From Fuerstiella sp. (lineage in GTDB: Bacteria > Planctomycetota > Planctomycetia > Planctomycetales > Planctomycetaceae), in NCBI GenBank assembly GCA_022843805.1, contig JALHMY010000019.1, positions 45,863 to 109,862 on the forward strand: a DNA stretch of 64,000 nucleotides, in the 5' to 3' direction. Position 1 is the first letter of the stretch, and each line of letters starts with the position of its first letter. Made by a program: the position numbers and the translations under genes. Positions 43,923 to 53,975 of the stretch are shown here, piece by piece. The notes below the pieces were generated by a model, which searched no databases, was not told the DNA's origin, and saw nothing but the letters and a program-made list of their open reading frames with translations.

Positions 43923-45782
43923 TCAGCCACGCCCGAGCTGTCCGCTGTAAGTCTCGGTCAGGTCCGTCTCGGTCAGGTCTGTCGGTGAGGCTCTGCCGTC
44001 GCGTACCTGAAAACTCCTGGCGGAAAAGATGACAGGCAGATTGCCAGGAAAACAGTCTGCCTGCAAAGGAGACTCGGACGTGTCCGTCAGAACAAAACGA
44101 GCTCCGCAGTGCTTTACGGTGTCGCGAATACTTTCCTGACGAGAAGGAAACAGTTCCAGCAGCGAGCTGATTCCCACATAGCGAGTTGAGGGCAGCAGGT
44201 TGAGCGCCGCATAGGCATGAATGCAGTGAACGTTGAAGCAGGTAACATCTCCGGTTTTGACGTGCTGACTTTTCAGGAAGTCTGTAACCTTTGCAAGCTG
44301 CTGCCAGTCCGGGAACCGACCGCAGGCCAGCTGCATCTTCATTTCTGACGTACTGCCATCAGTAAAGCAGCGGGTCCAGAGTTTTAATGCCTCGGGGTGG
44401 AGTTGAGGTGACGCGAGAATTCCACAGATGCACATCATTGTGGCCGCGGAAGCTCGAACGGCCTGCGGGAGTCTTCCCCATTCTGTGGACTGCAATGTCA
44501 GCACGACGATACCCAGCAGAACTGGGGGAACGTGAATGTAATCCATTGCATGTTGTAAAAATGCGGCCTGCAGAAACCACGACAGGTAGGTCACTGACAG
44601 GGTCAGTTCCGTCCGGTTGCCGCCACTTTCGGAATCTGAGAGGGAGTTTTCCCTGAGGCAGATTGTTGATCGGAATTCCCGAACGATCTGAGCCAGTGAA
44701 ACGGGGATAGCGATCACATGGATCATCCACCACGGATGAAATCGAACCAGCATCAGCCAGACTCGCTGCCAGCTTCTCCGAGCCTGCCCGGCCTCGAGAT
44801 ATTCCGGATTCCAGTTCAGCTGCATCTCCATGAAAGGTGTCCATGCGCCCGAGCAGACCAGCCAGAGAATTCCGGGGATCGCCGCCATGCAGCCGCCGAG
44901 CACGATCAGGCCCGATCGTTTCCATGCTGTTCGCCGATTCGCAGAGAGGAAGATTTCTGTTCCCAGAAGGCAGATAACCGTCAATGCGATATGAGGCTTG
45001 ATCCAGAATGCCGCTCCCCAGCAGAACCCTTCCAAAATGAAAGCAGATGCTGATCGCCGCGGTGCGTCCGTGTCTGCCCCTGAAATGAACGGTTGCAGCC
45101 TGATGAACAGTGCCAGCGAAACTGGCAGCAGCAGCCATGAGTCTCGCTGACAATGGCACCACTCATTGCGGGAAAGGTAAAACAGTGAACACTGAAGAAT
45201 GAATAGTGGTTTACGGGTACGGCTGCCATCTGCAGGTGCCAGAGTTGACAGCAGCAGAATACTTGTGCCGACAATCAACAGATCAGCCATCCTCATCGCT
45301 TCAGTCGACCAGCCCGCCAGCGATCGAATCAGCAGGTGAATCCAGACTGCCCCGGGAAGATTGGGTTCCAGAATGTCGCGGTACAACATTCCGCCACGAT
45401 GCAGAATACGAGCCTGCAGGTCATAAAGCACTGTGTCTGATGTCAGCGGCATGCAGACGAAAATGGGAACGGAAAGCAGTAACAGCAGCCCAATCGCGCT
45501 CAGCAGCAGACGACGGGTCAGCTGTGTGTCGAATTCGGGCGATGTTTTGCTCTCAGTGATCATGCCGGGACTATCGGTGGCTGTGACGGACTCATAAACA
45601 GGCTGTCCAAACAACTTTGCTTCACGTGCAAAGACCGCGAATGATTTGTCCGGTATGCAGCCATTTTTCAACACAGAACACGTCCATGACGTTCCGGATA
45701 TACCGGTTATTCCAGTGGACAGTCCCGTGTGTGCGGGATCCCGAGCCCGTTTGATGATTCCGGGAAACAAATGTTTCATCAA
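43923..45782 (-). CDS. polytopic membrane protein, GT39/GT-C-like
   Basis: 619 residues as an open frame. Residues 1-85 are polar and unlike the rest; an in-frame ATG at 45563 (residue 74) is a plausible true start. From about 90 onwards there are around ten hydrophobic segments, with DLQARILHRGGMLYRDILEPNLPGAVWIH after the first, matching the large periplasmic loop with acidic residues of GT-C glycosyltransferases (RgtA/ArnT-like, lipid-linked sugar donor). A soluble C-terminal region of about 130 residues follows. The last residues repeat TDLTET twice, encoded by a short duplication at about 43950-43985. Its position next to a polyprenyl-phosphate GT2 gene supports a role in glycolipid assembly, but the donor is unknown. 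Confidence 0.72.
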   Translation of the reverse strand: MMKHLFPGIIKRARDPAHTGLSTGITGISGTSWTCSVLKNGCIPDKSFAVFAREAKLFGQPVYESVTATDSPGMITESKTSPEFDTQLTRRLLLSAIGLLLLLSVPIFVCMPLTSDTVLYDLQARILHRGGMLYRDILEPNLPGAVWIHLLIRSLAGWSTEAMRMADLLIVGTSILLLSTLAPADGSRTRKPLFILQCSLFYLSRNEWCHCQRDSWLLLPVSLALFIRLQPFISGADTDAPRRSASAFILEGFCWGAAFWIKPHIALTVICLLGTEIFLSANRRTAWKRSGLIVLGGCMAAIPGILWLVCSGAWTPFMEMQLNWNPEYLEAGQARRSWQRVWLMLVRFHPWWMIHVIAIPVSLAQIVREFRSTICLRENSLSDSESGGNRTELTLSVTYLSWFLQAAFLQHAMDYIHVPPVLLGIVVLTLQSTEWGRLPQAVRASAATMMCICGILASPQLHPEALKLWTRCFTDGSTSEMKMQLACGRFPDWQQLAKVTDFLKSQHVKTGDVTCFNVHCIHAYAALNLLPSTRYVGISSLLELFPSRQESIRDTVKHCGARFVLTDTSESPLQADCFPGNLPVIFSARSFQVRDGRASPTDLTETDLTETYSGQLGRG

Positions 45783-46022
45783 ATCAACAAATTGAGCACG
45801 ACCGTCATAGTTTCCGAAAGATCATTACAGCTGGATCGTTCTGCAGACGTTTGACCGCGAGCGACTGAGGGCGTGTGTTAGGGTTCTCGGCATATGAGCA
45901 GGATGATTGCTGCTCTGGCCGGACTGAATTCGGGCTTTCCGATAACGGACTTCACGGTATTAAAGCTGATTTCTTAGTGCATTCTGCAATTGTGACCTTT
46001 GTGCCCTGGAGTCATTTGCGAC

Positions 46023-46748
46023 ATGGATCCCAGCCACCTGCAGGAACTCGTCGAGCTGGAGGACAATTACTGGTGGCATATTGCCAAACGCCAGCTTGTT
46101 ACTCGGCTACTGAAAAAATATTGTCCGCCGCCAGGACGCCTGGTTGAAGGTGGAGTTGGTTCGGGCCGCAATCTCGTTGAATTCAGTGAGATGGGCTACG
46201 ACGTCACTGGTTTCGATCTGATGCCGGAGTCTGTACTGCATGTCAGAAACCGGGGGATTGAAGACGTGCGAGTTCACGATTTGTGCGAGCCTTGGCCGGT
46301 CGATCCCGGGACGGTAAAGGCCGTCGTTCTGCTGGATGTTCTGGAACATGTTCCTGATCCGGTAAGAGTGCTGACTCATGTACATGAGGCACTGACTGAC
46401 GATGGCGCTGTGATCGTTACTGTGCCTGCTCATCCGTGGCTGTACAGTCGCTGGGACGAACAGCTGGGACATTATCGGCGTTACACCACGGCCGAGTTTC
46501 GTCGACAGACATCTTCTGCCGGGTTTCGAATGGACTGGCTGAATTACTGGAACAGTTTCACCATGCCTGCCGCAATTGCGGTACGAGGCTGGGAGAAGAT
46601 GTTTCCAAAGCGGATGCAACCCGACTTTCCGGAAGTCTCGTCACTGACCAATCGGGCGTTGCTGACTGCCGCCGCAGCAGAACGGTGGTGCATGGATCAT
46701 TTTGGACTTCCGACGGGACTGTCTCTGGTGGGAGTGCTGCGTAAATGA
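46023..46748 (+). CDS. class I SAM-dependent methyltransferase
   Basis: 241 residues from ATG 46023. Motif I is RLVEGGVGSGRNLVEF (G-x-G-x-G variant), followed by VTGFDLMPESVLH (motif II acidic end) and VVLLDVLEHVPDPVRVLTHV, the motif IV/post-I block of this family. The C-terminal half (HPWLYSRWDEQLGHYRRYT) is typical of methyltransferases linked to polyprenyl glycolipid clusters. The substrate is unknown. Its stop overlaps the start of the next gene (ATGA, 46745-46748), so they are translationally coupled. Confidence 0.9.
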   Translation: MDPSHLQELVELEDNYWWHIAKRQLVTRLLKKYCPPPGRLVEGGVGSGRNLVEFSEMGYDVTGFDLMPESVLHVRNRGIEDVRVHDLCEPWPVDPGTVKAVVLLDVLEHVPDPVRVLTHVHEALTDDGAVIVTVPAHPWLYSRWDEQLGHYRRYTTAEFRRQTSSAGFRMDWLNYWNSFTMPAAIAVRGWEKMFPKRMQPDFPEVSSLTNRALLTAAAAERWCMDHFGLPTGLSLVGVLRK

Positions 46749-47899
46749 TGAACTCAGAAAAGACTACTCAGCGGGATCGAAACCGCAGCCTGATCAGTGC
46801 CGTACTTCCGGTCTACAACGAAGTCGCCATTCTGAGGGAACTGACGCACCGACTGACCGAAGTACTGTCCAATCAGTCAAGGCAGTTTGAAATTGTCTAC
46901 GTCAACGATGGTTCATCGGACGGATGTCGCGAAGTGCTTGACGAACTGGCACTTGCCGATCGACGGATTGTCGTGGTTCATCTGGCACGAAACTTTGGTC
47001 ACCAGCCAGCGGTTCATGCAGGTCTGGAGAACTGCACGGGTGATGCGGTGATCGTGATGGATTCGGATCTTCAGGATGATCCCCAGGCAATACCTCGTTT
47101 CCTTGAGCAGTGGGAGCAGGGGTACGATGTCGTCTATGCAGAGCGATTTAACCGTAAGGAATCGTTTCCCAAAAGGATGCTGTTTTACGGCTTTTATCGA
47201 GTGCTTAACGCCGTCTCCAGCACAGTCATGCCTGAGGATGCCGGAAACTTCGGGCTGATGGATCGCCGTGTTGTCGATATTGTTTGTCAGCTGCCGGAAA
47301 AGGATCGCTACTTCCCCGGACTGCGATGCTGGACAGGCTTTCGCCAGACAGGCATCCCCGTCGAACGGGCGGCCCGGCACGACGAGCATCCCCGGGTCTC
47401 GATGCGAGGCCTTGTCCGACTTGCAAAAACCGCGATCTTCTCGTTTTCGACATTTCCGCTCACGTTCTTCTTTATTATTGCAGCACTGTCGGCGGCAACA
47501 TGCGTAACTTCTGTTGGTTTCGTGTTGTTCCATAAGTTGTTTACAGGTCTGGCGGTCCCCGGGTGGGCATCTGTTATCAGTACGGCATCGTTCTTTGGTG
47601 CATTGAATGCACTGGGAATCAGTATTCTGGGCGAGTATGTGATTCGGATTTACGATCAGGTGCGAGGTCGGCCTATTTATGTGGCCGAATCGATCCGCAA
47701 TCTGCCCGGTTTGGCGCAAACAGGTCTGGTTCGATCAGGGCAGCAGCCACGCAGTCAAACAGCGGACTCTGCGTCATCTGGGACGGAGCGAGTAATTGAT
47801 CGAGTGGAATTACTTCTGGAGGAACTGCAGAACAGTCAGAATCCGCTAAAATCCGGACTGTCCGGGACGCGTCAGACTTTTCCTTCGCCGGTTGAGTGA
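46745..47899 (+). CDS. GT2 glycosyltransferase, polyprenyl-phosphate sugar type (GtrB/ArnC-like)
   Basis: 384 residues. The GT-A domain starts SAVLPVYNEVAIL, with VYVNDGSSDGCREVL and the DxD motif in VIVMDSDLQDDP (about residues 100-112) that binds the nucleotide sugar. After RQTGIPVERAARHDEHPRVS there are two C-terminal transmembrane helices (about 240-265 and 275-300) followed by EYVIRIYDQVRGRPIYVAESI, as in DPM-like enzymes that move a sugar to undecaprenyl phosphate. The last 50 residues are polar. It overlaps the methyltransferase gene by 4 bp and is 41 bp before the UDP-glucose dehydrogenase gene, so all three likely share an operon. Confidence 0.93.
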   Translation: MMNSEKTTQRDRNRSLISAVLPVYNEVAILRELTHRLTEVLSNQSRQFEIVYVNDGSSDGCREVLDELALADRRIVVVHLARNFGHQPAVHAGLENCTGDAVIVMDSDLQDDPQAIPRFLEQWEQGYDVVYAERFNRKESFPKRMLFYGFYRVLNAVSSTVMPEDAGNFGLMDRRVVDIVCQLPEKDRYFPGLRCWTGFRQTGIPVERAARHDEHPRVSMRGLVRLAKTAIFSFSTFPLTFFFIIAALSAATCVTSVGFVLFHKLFTGLAVPGWASVISTASFFGALNALGISILGEYVIRIYDQVRGRPIYVAESIRNLPGLAQTGLVRSGQQPRSQTADSASSGTERVIDRVELLLEELQNSQNPLKSGLSGTRQTFPSPVE

Positions 47900-47940
47900 A
47901 GACGAATTTTAACTCTGGTTCCTGTTGATAACTGAGGAAG

Positions 47941-49260
47941 ATGATGAAGATCACGATGATTGGTACCGGCTATGTCGGGCTCGTCACGGGTACGTGTTTC
48001 GCAGAGAGTGGCAATGACGTAACCTGTCTGGACGTTGATGCCAACAAAGTTGCGATGCTGAATCGGGGAGGCATTCCGATTTACGAACCGGGCCTGGAGG
48101 AGCTCGTAAAGCGCAATGCGGCCGCCGGACGTCTTCGATTTTCGACCTGCTATGAAGAGTCCATTAAGAACGCTCAGTGTATCTTTATTTGCGTGGGAAC
48201 GCCGCAGGATGATTCTGGCGCAGCCGATTTGAAGTACGTCCGAAGCGCGGCTGAAGGAATGGCGCCATGGCTGAAGCCAGGAGCTGTCGTGGTCTGCAAG
48301 AGTACCGTCCCGGTTGGTACAAACCGGCAGGTTGCCGAGTGGATTAAGGCAAAGACGGGTACGAAGTTCTACACGGCATCCAATCCGGAGTTCCTCAAGG
48401 AAGGGGCGGCGATTGATGACTTTACCAAGCCGGACCGGGTTGTCGTTGGCGTTGATGATGAAGAAGCAGCCGACATCATGCAGGAGCTGTACAAGCCGTT
48501 TCTGCGCACGGAAAAACCGTTCATCGCGATGGGAATCGAAAGTGCGGAAATGGTCAAGTATGCGGCGAACTGCATGCTGGCGACAAAGATCAGTTTCATC
48601 AATGAAATCGCAAATATCTGTGAGAAGGTAGGAGCGGACATTGGTGAAGTTCGAAAAGGCATTGGTCACGATGCTCGAATCGGCTTTTCATTTCTGTTTC
48701 CGGGCGTTGGTTACGGTGGCTCCTGTTTTCCCAAAGACGTGCGTGCTCTGGCATCTGTAGCCGCGGCAAATGGAGTGGAAGCTCGTATTCTGCGTACAGT
48801 GGATGAAACGAATAATCATCAGAAGTACGTATTGTTTCACAAGCTTCAGGACTATTTCAAAGGCGATTTGAAAGGTCGAACGATTGCCGTCTGGGGTTTG
48901 TCATTTAAGCCCCGCACAGATGACATCCGTGAGGCTCCTTCACTTGTTCTGATTCAGTCACTGCTTGAGGCCGGTGCCAAAGTCAAAGTGCACGATCCGG
49001 TTGCTCAGGAGAATGTCCGACATATTCTGGGTGACGCGGTGACGTACTGCATTCATCATTACGATGCATGCGATTCCGCAGATGCTCTGGCGATTGTTAC
49101 GGAATGGAATGAATTCCGGAATCCGGACTTTGATTACATCCGCCTGAAAATGAAAGCCCCTGTCATCTTTGATGGTCGCAATTTGTACGACCGTGAGAAA
49201 ATGGCCAAACGCGGATTCTATTATTCCGGGATTGGTCTGAGTGCCCTGCCTGTGCAGTAG
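47941..49260 (+). CDS. ugd: UDP-glucose 6-dehydrogenase
   Basis: 439 residues. The Rossmann NAD motif is [17 protein letters not shown] at the N terminus; FICVGTPQ and KSTVPVGTN follow, and the catalytic cysteine is C262 in [10 protein letters not shown]. The C-terminal domain [22 protein letters not shown] binds UDP. The enzyme converts UDP-glucose to UDP-glucuronate in two NAD-dependent steps. Located after a methyltransferase and a polyprenyl-phosphate glycosyltransferase, it suggests glucuronate-containing glycolipid or polysaccharide synthesis; UDP-xylose/UDP-apiose branch genes are not in the window. Closely related UDP-mannuronate enzymes are less likely given the full UGD motif set. 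Confidence 0.95.
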   Translation: MMKITMIGTGYVGLVTGTCFAESGNDVTCLDVDANKVAMLNRGGIPIYEPGLEELVKRNAAAGRLRFSTCYEESIKNAQCIFICVGTPQDDSGAADLKYVRSAAEGMAPWLKPGAVVVCKSTVPVGTNRQVAEWIKAKTGTKFYTASNPEFLKEGAAIDDFTKPDRVVVGVDDEEAADIMQELYKPFLRTEKPFIAMGIESAEMVKYAANCMLATKISFINEIANICEKVGADIGEVRKGIGHDARIGFSFLFPGVGYGGSCFPKDVRALASVAAANGVEARILRTVDETNNHQKYVLFHKLQDYFKGDLKGRTIAVWGLSFKPRTDDIREAPSLVLIQSLLEAGAKVKVHDPVAQENVRHILGDAVTYCIHHYDACDSADALAIVTEWNEFRNPDFDYIRLKMKAPVIFDGRNLYDREKMAKRGFYYSGIGLSALPVQ

Positions 49261-49572
49261 CAGACGAAATTTCGAAATACAAACTGGCATGTTCGCTACC
49301 GATGAGGCAGTCAGTTTGTCAAAATTGCGGTGTATAGCATCGCGCGATGTTTCCAACAGCCGCTGTGCGCTGGATCACGGTTTCTGAACATATCGCTGCC
49401 CGGCGGTTGTTTGGCTGTTGCTGTCCGGCGCTGAAGGCCGGCGCACCTGATCTGTAAATGGAGTGGTCCCCTGCCTTCTGCTTTTGAAGATTTTGACTGT
49501 GAACCCTGCGACAGCCATGTCCCAGGGGAAGTCGATGCGTGCGATCTTCACGAAGATACCGCATGTGATCAG

Positions 49573-50484
49573 GTGAATCGCCATGGTGCCGTTCCGGAAG
49601 CAGAGTTCTCAGCGGGACGGCAGCGAAGGGTGCGTCCATGGGAATCGGCACCTGGCATTCATGATCGACCTCAGACAGCCGACCTTCCCCCGGTGACTCA
49701 GCGTATTCATCGACGCTGGGATCGCTTTGTGCGACTGGTTGGCGATGACGGCGTGCAGCGGCTGCTGGGATCTCATGTGGCGGTGTTCGGTCTGGGTGGT
49801 GTCGGCAGCTATGTCGCAGAAAGTCTTGCTCGATCAGCGATTGGCCGACTCAGCCTCATTGATTTTGATGATGTTTGTCTGACCAATGTTAATCGACAGC
49901 TGCAGGCTTTCCCGGGAACTGTCGGTCAGTCAAAGGCAACTCTGCTGGCGGATCGAGTGAGAGCCATTCATCCGGAAGCATGGGTCGATCCGCTCCAGGC
50001 CTTCTACGACTTCAATACCTCCGATGCGCTCCTGACACCTCGTCCTGATTTCGTCGTGGATGCGATCGACAATGTCACATCAAAGCTTCTGTTGCTGCAG
50101 ACCTGTCTGGAGCGAAATATTCCTGTTGTCAGTGTCACCGGCGCAGGAGCAAGGCTGGATCCGACTCAGGTAAAGGTCGACGATCTGAGTCGCACAAAGG
50201 TGGATCCACTGGCCAGAGTCCTTCGCCGCGAACTGAATCGCCGAGGTTTTGGCATGAGTGGCGAAATCGGCATTCCCGTTGTCTTTTCAGAGGAAGACGT
50301 GAGAGAACCTGAAGTTCCGCAATGGGACGAAGAACGTGGTTTTCACTGTATCTGTCCGCACAAAGAAGATTCGCCGCATGCCTGTGAAAAGCGACGAGTC
50401 ATCTATGGGACCGCTTCGTTTGTGACGGCAGCTTTTGCCATGGCAGCTGCCTCCGTTGTGGTACGTCGCCTGACCGGCAGGTAA
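49573..50484 (+). CDS. tcdA: ThiF-family tRNA A37 threonylcarbamoyladenosine dehydratase-like protein
   Basis: 303 residues. After a 45-residue polar extension the ThiF/MoeB fold is clear: RFVRLVGDDGVQRLLGSHVAVFGLGGVGSYVAESLARS (ATP/NAD loop GLGGVGS), LIDFDDVCLTNVNRQLQA and VVDAIDNVTSKLLLL, then the arginine-rich RVLRRELNRRGF and a terminal membrane-like helix. This is the YgdL/CsdL branch that cyclises t6A to ct6A in tRNA. No cysteine desulfurase partner (CsdA/E) is nearby. The long N terminus is unusual; an internal start near residue 45 is possible. The gene follows ugd by 312 bp without evidence of co-transcription. Confidence 0.88.
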   Translation: MNRHGAVPEAEFSAGRQRRVRPWESAPGIHDRPQTADLPPVTQRIHRRWDRFVRLVGDDGVQRLLGSHVAVFGLGGVGSYVAESLARSAIGRLSLIDFDDVCLTNVNRQLQAFPGTVGQSKATLLADRVRAIHPEAWVDPLQAFYDFNTSDALLTPRPDFVVDAIDNVTSKLLLLQTCLERNIPVVSVTGAGARLDPTQVKVDDLSRTKVDPLARVLRRELNRRGFGMSGEIGIPVVFSEEDVREPEVPQWDEERGFHCICPHKEDSPHACEKRRVIYGTASFVTAAFAMAAASVVVRRLTGR

Positions 50485-50605
50485 GGACTCGCTCAGAAAT
50501 CAGAGACGGAATTAGTGGAATCGCGCAAGCCGTCCAGTGCCACGAAACGGGAGGGCATGCGCCCTGTCGCGACTTTTGAATCCCTCAGTGATTTTTGAAG
50601 GAGTC
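50485..50605. repeat. 121-bp direct repeat, copy A
   Basis: Starts right after the tcdA stop (GGACTCGCTCAG...) and is similar, roughly four bases in five by eye, to 50970-51090, both ending with TGATTTTTGA. Confidence 0.75.
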
Positions 50606-50969
50606 ATTATCAGGCTGGAACTCTGCCAGGTAGCTTGTCAGTTCCTTCCCAATTTTTCTGCCGAATAATCTTTCTGCCAACTTCCGTCAGCCCGCTCAAA
50701 CGGCAGAGCATGGGCTCGCCATTCCTGCAGAGTTCGCTGTGACGGTTTAACCGTGAACGATGCGCACGCAGGCAAACCGACATAGCGATGATGTGATTCA
50801 TCCGCGGCTCATTTTTTACCACAGATAACACAGAGAACACAGAGAACACAGATGAATCGCAGGAATTTCTTCTGGGGGGCGCCGGGACCCGGACACACTC
50901 GATCGTTGGCAGAAAAATTTCAGGGCAGAAAAATGAATCGCAGTGGAAGACCGGAGGTCCGGTGAGTCA

Positions 50970-51090
50970 GGACTCGCTCAGTAATCAGAGACGGAATTAG
51001 TGGAACGGCGCAAGCCGTCCGGTGCCATGAAACCGTACGTTTCGCGCCCTGTAGCGACTTTCGAATCCCTAAGTGATTTTTGAGCGAATC
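50970..51090. repeat. 121-bp direct repeat, copy B
   Basis: Second copy, starting GGACTCGCTCAGTAATCAG, 485 bp downstream of copy A in the same orientation and just beyond the stop codon of the minus-strand DapA-like gene. Confidence 0.75.
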
Positions 51091-51144
51091 CTAAGGCTTT
51101 GTCAAGGGGTCTCAGTTTGCGTCCGTTCAGAACCGGACAGAGCA

Positions 51145-52071
51145 CTATAGCTTTGGAAGTGACTTCAGAATTTCGCTGACCCGCTCGCGTTCCGGAGCGA
51201 GAAACCGATGGAACGGTTCGGCCATGAAATCATCGCAAATGCCGAGCAGCGAGAGGGCGCATTTTGTCGCTTTGATGTAACGGGAAGCATATTTCCCAAC
51301 ATCGTAGATTCGCTGCAGCTCGTTGATGCCGTGGCTCAGCTGCCGGACTCGAGCTTCGTCGCCGTTAACCGCGGCACGATAACATTCCACAAACAACTGC
51401 GGATAAGGATTTGCACCGCCCGCCACACCGCCATCGCCGCCGAGTTTCATGGCCTGTGGAAGCATGGCTTCCGGGCCAATCATGATCGACCAGTCGGGGC
51501 GCAGGTTTCGCAGAGGGATCAGTCGAGCGAAATAATCCAGATCGCCGCCGCTGTCCTTGATTCCGGCAATATTTGACAGGTCCGCAAGATTCTGAAGAGT
51601 TTCAATCTCAAACCAGACCTTCGTGAGGCTGGGCATGTTGTAGAGCATCACGGGCAGAGGAAGCTCGGGCACGATATTGCGAACATAAGAGGTCAGCTCA
51701 GTCTGGCCAGCCGGAAAGTAATAGGGGGTCGACAGGACCACCGCTTTGGCGCCCGCTTCCGCTGCATGCTTCGCCAGATGTACGGATTCAACAAACGATG
51801 TGTCTGTAATCCCGACCAAAACGGGGACTCGACCATTAACAAGCCGACAGACACGATCAATCAGCTCCCGACGAAGCCGGTAGCTGAGACTTGGCGCTTC
51901 ACCGGTCGTGCCCAGAATGAATAACCCATTGACGCCACCGGCAAGCACATGGGCGACGAGGCGTTCCAGGCCTGCAACATCCAGTTCGTCACGATTCGAC
52001 AAGGGTGTCACAAGCGGGGGAATAATACCGGAAAACATGCGAGTCATGGGGGATTTTGCCCGTGATGACAA
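51145..52071 (-). CDS. DapA/NanA family class I aldolase (dihydrodipicolinate synthase-like)
   Basis: 308 residues (start may instead be the Met at residue 9, 52047). The TIM-barrel family motifs are present: [39 protein letters not shown] and [11 protein letters not shown], then the Schiff-base lysine in [10 protein letters not shown]. Members include DHDPS, N-acetylneuraminate lyase and 2-keto-3-deoxy-sugar-acid aldolases. The neighbours (mannonate-dehydratase-like gene, Nramp-like gene) favour sugar-acid catabolism rather than lysine synthesis, but that is inference. It is on the same strand as the Nramp-like gene 215 bp upstream. Confidence 0.88.
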   Translation of the reverse strand: MSSRAKSPMTRMFSGIIPPLVTPLSNRDELDVAGLERLVAHVLAGGVNGLFILGTTGEAPSLSYRLRRELIDRVCRLVNGRVPVLVGITDTSFVESVHLAKHAAEAGAKAVVLSTPYYFPAGQTELTSYVRNIVPELPLPVMLYNMPSLTKVWFEIETLQNLADLSNIAGIKDSGGDLDYFARLIPLRNLRPDWSIMIGPEAMLPQAMKLGGDGGVAGGANPYPQLFVECYRAAVNGDEARVRQLSHGINELQRIYDVGKYASRYIKATKCALSLLGICDDFMAEPFHRFLAPERERVSEILKSLPKL

Positions 52072-52286
52072 CAGCTGGCTGCAGCCAGGTTCTGTCGGAA
52101 TGGAATGGGATTGTCAGCATCGCCGGATCAGCAGACCAGGCGGAAGAATTTAAAAGCAGCCAACAAAAAGGCACATATAGATTTACAGATCAGGGCAACA
52201 AATTGCGAGTGATTTGCGGTACAGCAGTCGTTCTGTTTTGCAGATATCAGCAGCGAGAATTACTGTTGCCGCACCGATCTGCCGAA

Positions 52287-53789
52287 TCAGCCCCTGACGA
52301 GACTTGCAAAGGATGCAACTGTTACAGCCGTATAAAAAATGCCGCACATCACCAGAGCAGCACGGCGCCAGAGTGGCGGCTGAATCTCCCGGGGAAGAAA
52401 CCGAGTATTCACACGCAGCAGCTGAAAGGCTCCGCAGGCCAGAATCGGACTCGCCAGCATTCCCAGTACCTTAAAAAGCTGCAGGGCATTCTCGCCATAC
52501 GCCAGCGCGGCTACTCCCCAGACTGTGAATATCATCAGCAAAGTTGCATACACTCGGCTGGACTTCCATCGTTGTAACGATGGCCATCCCGACCAGCAAA
52601 TGTCGGAGATAACACGCGTCAGGCAGTCAGTATTTCCCAGCTGAGTTGAAAACAGAATCCAGAAACCATTAAACAGGCACAGAGCCCAGAATCCGCTCCA
52701 CAGCTGGTCGGCCATATAGCGAGCCTGAAACGCACCGGCTGCATAGCCCGAAAGGTCGGCATCGGCCGGCACGATGGCCATTGCCAGATTGACATTCAGA
52801 AACATGCCAATCACACAGCCTGCCGCCCACAGGACAGACTGATCGATCATCGAATACGTCCACCAGACGGACCATTTTCTCAGGTTGTCCGGTGTCGCCG
52901 GGAACACTCGACCTGTCTGCTCCAGTTCTGCATGCCCTTCGGCCAGTACTCCACCAATTGAACCCATCCAGGCACCCATTCCGAAACCCTTGTCACGACT
53001 CCAGTTGGAAATGGCGAGGTTTCCAAGTCCGCCGGATCCGGCCGTCGCGACAAACAGTCCGAGCAGAACAAAATCCATGTTGTCGGGCAGCGTCTGGGGT
53101 CTCAGAAAGCCAGTCGCCGTGCTGATCCACTTGTCAAAGGGTACGAACAAAATATTGGCAATGATCAGGAATCCGAAGATGAAGATTACCATGGCCCATG
53201 ACAGACGTTCCAGCAGGCGTTCAATCGACTTGCCCGACAGCAGCAGCAGCACGCTGGCTGCAAGCACAGCCAGAGACAACCACATTAATGCTGTACCATC
53301 TGCACCTTTTGCATCAGGAAGACGGTTTTGTGCTGCAGCAAACATCACGTTGGCGCAACCCAGTGCAAGAGCGGGCGTTGCCAGCTGTGCCGTGCCAATG
53401 ATGATGTAAAACAGACCCCAGAACTTTGATCCGGGATGCAAACGCATAATCCCGGTAACCGCCGGTTCGCCGGAATAGAGGGTGTATCGAACGGCTTCAA
53501 GATTGAAAACCATCTGCAGGAAAATGCCCAGCGTCGCCAGCCAGAGAATACTGTTTCCGTAGCGAACAGCCATCATGGGCCCGACAATCCATTCTCCTCC
53601 GCCAATGGATGCTGCCAGCAGAATCGCTCCAGGCCCGATGGTTCGAAGGATATTGGGACCATTCAGCGGAGCCGGTTCGGGAAGATCGGCCGTCTGCCAG
53701 TCCGGAAGACATCCATGATCTCGTTTGACGGAGTCCCTGGACGGAACATCATTGTCCACTGGATCAGGCACGGTATATGGATTCGACAT
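52287..53789 (-). CDS. Nramp family transporter-like protein lacking the canonical DPGN motif
   Basis: 500 residues with about eleven to twelve hydrophobic segments and a 45-residue polar N terminus. The Nramp/APC fold is recognisable (GPGAILLAASIGGGEWIVGPM in the first unwound helix; FVATAGSGGLGNLAISNWSRDKGFG; MGSIGGVLAEGHAE). The metal-binding DPGN of true Nramp transporters is replaced by SIGGGEW, and the second metal motif (A/MPH) is not evident. A different substrate is therefore likely. It sits between the DapA-like and mannonate-dehydratase-like genes on the minus strand, suggesting sugar-acid or organic-acid uptake, an inference from context. Confidence 0.82.
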   Translation of the reverse strand: MSNPYTVPDPVDNDVPSRDSVKRDHGCLPDWQTADLPEPAPLNGPNILRTIGPGAILLAASIGGGEWIVGPMMAVRYGNSILWLATLGIFLQMVFNLEAVRYTLYSGEPAVTGIMRLHPGSKFWGLFYIIIGTAQLATPALALGCANVMFAAAQNRLPDAKGADGTALMWLSLAVLAASVLLLLSGKSIERLLERLSWAMVIFIFGFLIIANILFVPFDKWISTATGFLRPQTLPDNMDFVLLGLFVATAGSGGLGNLAISNWSRDKGFGMGAWMGSIGGVLAEGHAELEQTGRVFPATPDNLRKWSVWWTYSMIDQSVLWAAGCVIGMFLNVNLAMAIVPADADLSGYAAGAFQARYMADQLWSGFWALCLFNGFWILFSTQLGNTDCLTRVISDICWSGWPSLQRWKSSRVYATLLMIFTVWGVAALAYGENALQLFKVLGMLASPILACGAFQLLRVNTRFLPREIQPPLWRRAALVMCGIFYTAVTVASFASLVRG

Positions 53790-53975
53790 AATTGAATCGA
53801 TCAGTGTTCAGAAGGAAGTCGCAGGCAACGACAAAGTCATTGGTATGTGTCACGGATTCGGGTAGCAGATACCGTTACCAGCGATCATGCAGTTCCATAA
53901 TTCATGAAGTTTTCCGGGACTCGTGTGTACGCATGCTTTACAGTGTGCCAGGGATTCTGCGATCACACAAGTGAC

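Larger units (their letters stand above)
50485..51144. other. intergenic region with a 121-bp direct repeat and short tandem motif
   Basis: About 660 bp. Two copies of a 121-bp sequence lie at 50485-50605 and 50970-51090. At about 50820-50855 ACACAGAGAACACAGAGAAC is a short tandem. A 79-codon minus-strand frame at 50610-50849 crosses this tandem and has no family resemblance. Confidence 0.6.

Noticed and set aside
49261..49572. Gene between ugd and tcdA
   Set aside because: Only short frames on the minus strand; nothing with codon or family support, although a GC-rich hairpin-prone stretch is visible.
50610..50849. 79-codon minus-strand frame
   Set aside because: It runs across a short ACACAGAGAAC tandem and has no resemblance to any protein family I know.
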